DNA from: Bacteroidales bacterium
Lineage (GTDB): Bacteria; Bacteroidota; Bacteroidia; Bacteroidales; M50B96
Direction: 5' to 3'
DNA length: 55,022 nucleotides
Assembly: GCA_021739985.1 (NCBI GenBank)
Contig: JAIPAR010000002.1
Coordinates: 1-55,022 of the forward strand
Shown one piece after another: positions 51,635-55,022 of this stretch. Within the stretch, counting starts at the first letter, position 1; each line of letters begins with the position of its first letter. The position numbers and the translations under genes are program-made. The notes under the pieces were generated by a model. It was not told the DNA's origin. It was given only the letters and a program-made list of their open reading frames with translations, and made no database searches.

Positions 51635-52714
51635 TTGCAAGCATTTCAATCTGTGAATTTTACTGAAGAATTACTGAGTTGGTACGCTCAACATGCACGT
51701 ATTTTACCCTGGAGGGAAGATACCAATCCTTATCATATCTGGATATCGGAAGTGATATTGCAGCAAACCCGTGTTAATCAGGGAATGTCGTATTATTTGC
51801 GATTTGTGGAGAAATATCCGGGAGTTGGGGAGCTGGCTGCTGCTGAGGAAGAGGACGTTCTAAAACTATGGCAAGGGCTTGGTTATTACTCCAGAGCACG
51901 GAATTTGTTGGAGACTGCACGTGTGATTCATCGGGATTATGCCGATTTATTTCCGGGAAGATACGTTGATTTGATACGATTAAAGGGGATAGGAGAATAT
52001 ACTGCTTCAGCAATAGCAAGTATTGCATTTGGGGAAGCTGTTCCTGTGTTGGATGGCAATGTATTTCGTGTATTAGCGCGGGTATTCGGTATCGAAGAAC
52101 CTATCGATTCCACTTCCGGAAGGAAGGTGTTTAAAGCACTGGCTGCTCAGCATTTATCGATCCGGTATCCGGGAATGTACAACCAGGCTGTCATGGAGTT
52201 TGGTGCGTTACAATGTGTGCCTTTGAATCCTGATTGCGAAACATGTGTTCTTCGTGGAATGTGTAAAGCCAAAGAATTGAATTTGCAATCGAGACTTCCG
52301 GTGAAACAATATACCGGGAAGGTTATGGAAGTTTATCATACCTACCTTATCCCATTAATGGGGGCAAAGACAATTATGGAGAAACGGAATACCGGCGGTT
52401 TATGGAGAGGACTGTATCAGTTTCCGTTAATTGAGTCTATCGAAAAGCCTGATCAGTTAAAAATTGTAGAACATACTTTATGGAAGCATTTTGCAGGACA
52501 AGATTCACGGCTTACTTTTTTACCTGATATAGATATTCATTTACTTAGTCATCGAAAAATTTTTGCCAACTATATACTAATTTACAGGTCAGATGAACCC
52601 ATTTTGCCCGATGAGCATTATTTTTTCATTGACCAGTCAGAATTGCATAAATTGCCTGTGTCCAGACTCATGGAGCGCTTTCTGGAAAATAATATTAGGC
52701 GATTTCATGGTTGA
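51635..52714 (+). CDS. mutY: A/G-specific adenine DNA glycosylase
   Basis: 359 residues. It removes adenine mispaired with 8-oxoguanine. Catalytic E39 is in 'WISEVILQQTRV', the helix-hairpin-helix is 'LKGIGEYTASAIASI' (about 116-130), and catalytic D140 is in 'PVLDGNVFRV'. The [4Fe-4S] ligands are C194, C201, C204 and C210 (spacing C-x6-C-x2-C-x5-C). The C-terminal part (about 230-359) is the Nudix-like 8-oxoG recognition domain with 'TGGLWRGLYQFPLIE'. The start is a TTG at 51635; a GTG at 51653 (VNFTEELL) is possible, and no ATG fits. It begins a plus-strand run mutY-ssb-gldE-gldD known from other Bacteroidota. Confidence 0.95.
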   Translation: MQAFQSVNFTEELLSWYAQHARILPWREDTNPYHIWISEVILQQTRVNQGMSYYLRFVEKYPGVGELAAAEEEDVLKLWQGLGYYSRARNLLETARVIHRDYADLFPGRYVDLIRLKGIGEYTASAIASIAFGEAVPVLDGNVFRVLARVFGIEEPIDSTSGRKVFKALAAQHLSIRYPGMYNQAVMEFGALQCVPLNPDCETCVLRGMCKAKELNLQSRLPVKQYTGKVMEVYHTYLIPLMGAKTIMEKRNTGGLWRGLYQFPLIESIEKPDQLKIVEHTLWKHFAGQDSRLTFLPDIDIHLLSHRKIFANYILIYRSDEPILPDEHYFFIDQSELHKLPVSRLMERFLENNIRRFHG

Positions 52715-52802
52715 GGGCAATGCTAAAATTGCTTACATTTGTCACCCGGGACATGGGGGATGATTGTATGCAGAGTAAAAATCCATTAAATCATTGTTGG
52801 TT

Positions 52803-53216
52803 ATGTTAAACAAAGTAATGTTGATTGGAAATGTGGGGCAAGATCCCAAGGTGAAGTACATTGATTCAGGTGTCGCAGTTGCAAGTTTTACCCTGGCTAC
52901 TAACGAAACGTACAAAGGGAAGAATGGCGAAAAGACTACCCAAACCGAGTGGCATAATATTGTTATGTGGCGGGGTTTGGCTGAAACAATCGAAAAGTAT
53001 GTGAAAAAAGGCGACAGGCTGTATATCGAAGGTCGCTTAAGACATCGTTCGTACGAACAGGATGGCGTTAAAAAGTACATCACTGAGATATATGGAGATG
53101 TTATGGTTATGCTTGGTGGGCAACGAGATTCCAAGCCAGGTGATCAGGATACGCATATACCAGCCCCACCCGCCATGGATACCTCAATCCCGGATGCAGA
53201 CGATCTGCCGTTCTAA
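52803..53216 (+). CDS. ssb: Single-stranded DNA-binding protein
   Basis: 137 residues from ATG at 52803 ('MLNKVMLIGNVGQDPKVKY'); a longer reading from TTG at 52794 adds three residues and is less likely. The OB fold includes 'FTLATNETYKGKNGEKTTQT', then 'EWHNIVMWRGLAETIEKYVK', 'KGDRLYIEGRLRHRSYEQDG' and 'KYITEIYGDVMVML'. It ends in the acidic tip DADDLPF, which binds repair and replication partners. It lies between mutY and gldE, a conserved Bacteroidota arrangement. Confidence 0.96.
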   Translation: MLNKVMLIGNVGQDPKVKYIDSGVAVASFTLATNETYKGKNGEKTTQTEWHNIVMWRGLAETIEKYVKKGDRLYIEGRLRHRSYEQDGVKKYITEIYGDVMVMLGGQRDSKPGDQDTHIPAPPAMDTSIPDADDLPF

Positions 53217-53239
53217 TGTCTCACTAATCGGAGTATAAC

Positions 53240-54922
53240 TTGGATGCACTAACGGGTGAAGACCCATTACCATTAACCTGGATTTGGACACTGAATCAGA
53301 ATGAGGGGAGCATTCTGATTTTAGCGGTGTTATTGGCTATTTCAGCCTTTTTTGTCTTGTTTTTTTCGGGGTCTATACCTGCATTTCGCTCATTGTTACC
53401 TTCATTCTCTTCCCCGGGACGTCTAACGACTACATCCAATTCTATACAAGCCGAGGATCTAGAGTCAAATTCTACAAAAGATTCAAGTTTATCTTCCGTT
53501 TCAGTTACCGGGCAAGGAAAAGCAGAAGTTGGAAATGCATCTATGCAAGCCTCTTCTGTTTCAGTTACCGGGCAAGTAAAAGCAGAAGTTGGGAATGCAT
53601 CTATGCAAGCCTCTTCCGTTTCAGTTACCGGGCAAGGAAAAGCAGAAGTTGGAAATGCATCTATGCAAGCCTCTTCCATGTTATCCAGCCATTTAATTGA
53701 GGGTGTAGCAGGTCATGAATCGTCCAAGCTACCACCCAGGCAATCACAGAAGGCTCCTATAAACGCTTCCGGCGTTTTATTTTCAGAAGGGAAGTCAGAT
53801 TTAGGCTTGGGAAATCCACCGGATAGCTTGCAAATCAAGGCAATCCTACAATTTCTTTCCATATTTTCAAATATATTCTTTGCTAGCATCGCATTCTTAT
53901 TAGGACTGGGATTCCTTGTGATATCCGGCTTCTCCCTGGCATGGATGATAGTATTAGATTTTGCTGGAGTTTTTTTACTCCTTTACCTTTTACGTTTATT
54001 TTCCAGTTATGTAGCTCTGAAAAAGCCCGCCTATGTCCTTCGTGTTTGTTTACCATTTATCCGAACCTTAGCCCATGTTATTGTTTTTTTAACTTCCTAT
54101 TATAGTCAGGCAATCCGAAGAACTATTCATAAACATCTTACCCCACAGGCAATTACGATGGATGAACTATCGGAAGCAATTGAAAATCAAGCTGAAAAAA
54201 ATGAAGGTGAAGCTAAGATTCTTAGGAGTATTGTTGAGTTTGGGGAAGTGGAAGTAAAAGAAGTGATGAAATCACGAGGAGAAGTAGTTGTCTTGGATAT
54301 TGCATTTACATTTAAACAATTGCTGGGAGAGATTATTGAAAGTGGGTATTCCCGGATGCCTGTTATTGACCAAAGTTTTGACCAGGTTGCCGGGATTTTG
54401 TACATTAAAGATATTTTACCCTATTTACAGGAAGGGGATGATTTTACCTGGCAGCATTTAATCAGGCAGCCCTATTTTACGGTTGAAAGTAAGTTGTTAA
54501 GTGATTTACTCGAAGAGTTTAGATTTCAAAAGAATCATATGGCAATTGTAGTTGATGAATATGGAGGGACTAGTGGGATTATTACATTGGAAGATATCTT
54601 AGAGGAAATTGTTGGTGAAATTACCGATGAGATGGATGAAGCCGAAGTAACTTACTCTCAAATCGGGCCATATACTTATCTTTTCGAAGGAAAAACCCTA
54701 TTGAATGACTTTTTACGGATATTAGGAGAGGAAAGCGATTATTTCGATGATTATAGGGGAGAAACAGAAAGTTTGGCCGGTTTAATTCTTGAGAAAACAG
54801 GAGTAATTCCTGAAAAAGGATGCGAGATTTCCATTCGTGAATACTTTTTTAGAATTAAAATGGTTGATTCGAGAAGAATTAAACAAATTGAAGTCAACGT
54901 GAACAAATCAACAAAATCATGA
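53240..54922 (+). CDS. gldE: Gliding motility-associated protein GldE (CNNM/CBS/CorC_HlyC family)
   Basis: 560 residues. Membrane helices lie at about 24-43 and 205-275 (CNNM/DUF21 region), a CBS pair at about 335-460 ('VMKSRGEVVVLDIAFTFKQL', then 'YSRMPVIDQSFDQVAGILYI', and 'MAIVVDEYGGTSGIITLEDI'), and a CorC_HlyC domain at the C-terminus. Gene order mutY-ssb-gldE-gldD identifies it as GldE, needed with GldD for gliding and T9SS function in flavobacteria. A low-complexity insert of roughly 130 residues after the first helix makes it longer than usual. It contains three 20-residue tandem repeats (85-144). The start is a TTG: an in-frame stop lies at 53225-53227 and no ATG occurs before residue 102. 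The stop overlaps gldD by four bases (ATGA). Confidence 0.87.
   Translation: MDALTGEDPLPLTWIWTLNQNEGSILILAVLLAISAFFVLFFSGSIPAFRSLLPSFSSPGRLTTTSNSIQAEDLESNSTKDSSLSSVSVTGQGKAEVGNASMQASSVSVTGQVKAEVGNASMQASSVSVTGQGKAEVGNASMQASSMLSSHLIEGVAGHESSKLPPRQSQKAPINASGVLFSEGKSDLGLGNPPDSLQIKAILQFLSIFSNIFFASIAFLLGLGFLVISGFSLAWMIVLDFAGVFLLLYLLRLFSSYVALKKPAYVLRVCLPFIRTLAHVIVFLTSYYSQAIRRTIHKHLTPQAITMDELSEAIENQAEKNEGEAKILRSIVEFGEVEVKEVMKSRGEVVVLDIAFTFKQLLGEIIESGYSRMPVIDQSFDQVAGILYIKDILPYLQEGDDFTWQHLIRQPYFTVESKLLSDLLEEFRFQKNHMAIVVDEYGGTSGIITLEDILEEIVGEITDEMDEAEVTYSQIGPYTYLFEGKTLLNDFLRILGEESDYFDDYRGETESLAGLILEKTGVIPEKGCEISIREYFFRIKMVDSRRIKQIEVNVNKSTKS
53492..53671 (+). repeat. Three 60-bp tandem repeats inside gldE
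   Basis: Three head-to-tail units of exactly 60 bases (53492-53551, 53552-53611, 53612-53671), each encoding SSVSVTGQGKAEVGNASMQA. Units 1 and 3 are identical; unit 2 differs at three bases, one of which changes Gly to Val. The length keeps frame, so copy number could change without breaking the protein. Confidence 0.97.
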
Positions 54923-55022
54923 TTCGATTGCCATTTATATTTTCCGCCAGGATTTGGTCTATGTTAATGCTGGGAAGCCTCCTGGTACTTTTTTCTTGTC
55001 GGAAAGATTATATTCCCAAGCC
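54919..55022 (+). CDS. gldD: GldD-like gliding motility lipoprotein (partial, 5' end)
   Basis: Starts with ATG overlapping the gldE stop (ATGA at 54919-54922) and runs off the window end. The 34 visible residues give a signal peptide with a lipobox (MLMLGSLLVLFSC-R) and then 'KDYIPKP', which matches the DYxPKP motif after the lipid-bound Cys in GldD. Position after gldE supports this. GldD is a lipoprotein required for gliding and stable T9SS assembly in flavobacteria. Confidence 0.8.
   Translation, partial: MIRLPFIFSARIWSMLMLGSLLVLFSCRKDYIPK

Noticed and set aside
53296-53679. 127-codon minus-strand frame with threefold repeated protein sequence
   Set aside because: It is the antisense shadow of the 60-bp repeats in gldE; the plus-strand frame has family domains and fits the gene order.

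Overview
This AT-rich window comes from a member of the Bacteroidota (Bacteroidetes phylum). Several independent signs agree: two giant secreted proteins with SprB repeats and C-terminal type IX secretion (T9SS) sorting domains; the gliding-motility genes gldE and gldD after mutY and ssb; a Porin_10-type outer-membrane protein; a DUF4831 lipoprotein; a three-subunit succinate dehydrogenase/fumarate reductase with a single cytochrome b; and promoter elements of the TAnnTTTG type. The sequence does not settle the order or genus.

Layout. 1-604 is the 3' end of an rRNA operon (23S end, 5S, terminator). 652-2481 is a Porin_10-like protein. It is followed by a gene-free stretch that may encode a small RNA (about 2597-2734). 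2743-3417 (-) is a Nudix CoA pyrophosphatase. 3506-5651 (-) is a four-gene envelope-stress module: ECF sigma factor, small membrane protein in the anti-sigma position, and two Spy/CpxP/metal-resistance-like periplasmic proteins. A tRNA-Val, folC and the sdhCAB operon follow on the minus strand. Two tandem M24 aminopeptidase P genes run to 13704.

14087-38138 is the dominant feature: two adjacent giant genes encoding 2910 and 5084 residues. Each has its own signal peptide, about 30 SprB repeats and a T9SS type A sorting domain. The larger one also carries about eight alternating jelly-roll (cleaved-adhesin/choice-of-anchor-J-like) and CARDB-like modules. A domain of about 125 residues that I cannot name occurs three times, twice in the first protein and once in the second, each time nested inside a SprB repeat.

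38241-49147 holds metabolic and envelope genes: a nitrilase-family omega-amidase, NADP-isocitrate dehydrogenase, a degenerate Hpt protein, a POT peptide transporter, NAD(P)H-hydrate repair enzyme, a DUF4831 lipoprotein, a tandem thioredoxin-fold protein and DsbD. 49462-55022 is a housekeeping-to-motility block: RNase E/G, a 30-residue basic bS22/mS38-like protein, HU, mutY, ssb, gldE and the start of gldD.

How the parts fit together. The giant proteins are predicted T9SS cargo for the cell surface, and gldE/gldD belong to the gliding/T9SS-associated gene set. DsbD with its thioredoxin-like neighbour would supply periplasmic reductant. The ECF module has two near-identical promoter-like motifs that suggest autoregulation. 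I saw no CRISPR array, insertion sequence, integrase or phage gene. The most novel material is the giant adhesin pair with its nested domain, the ECF motif pair, the small-RNA candidate and the in-frame 60-bp tandem repeat in gldE.
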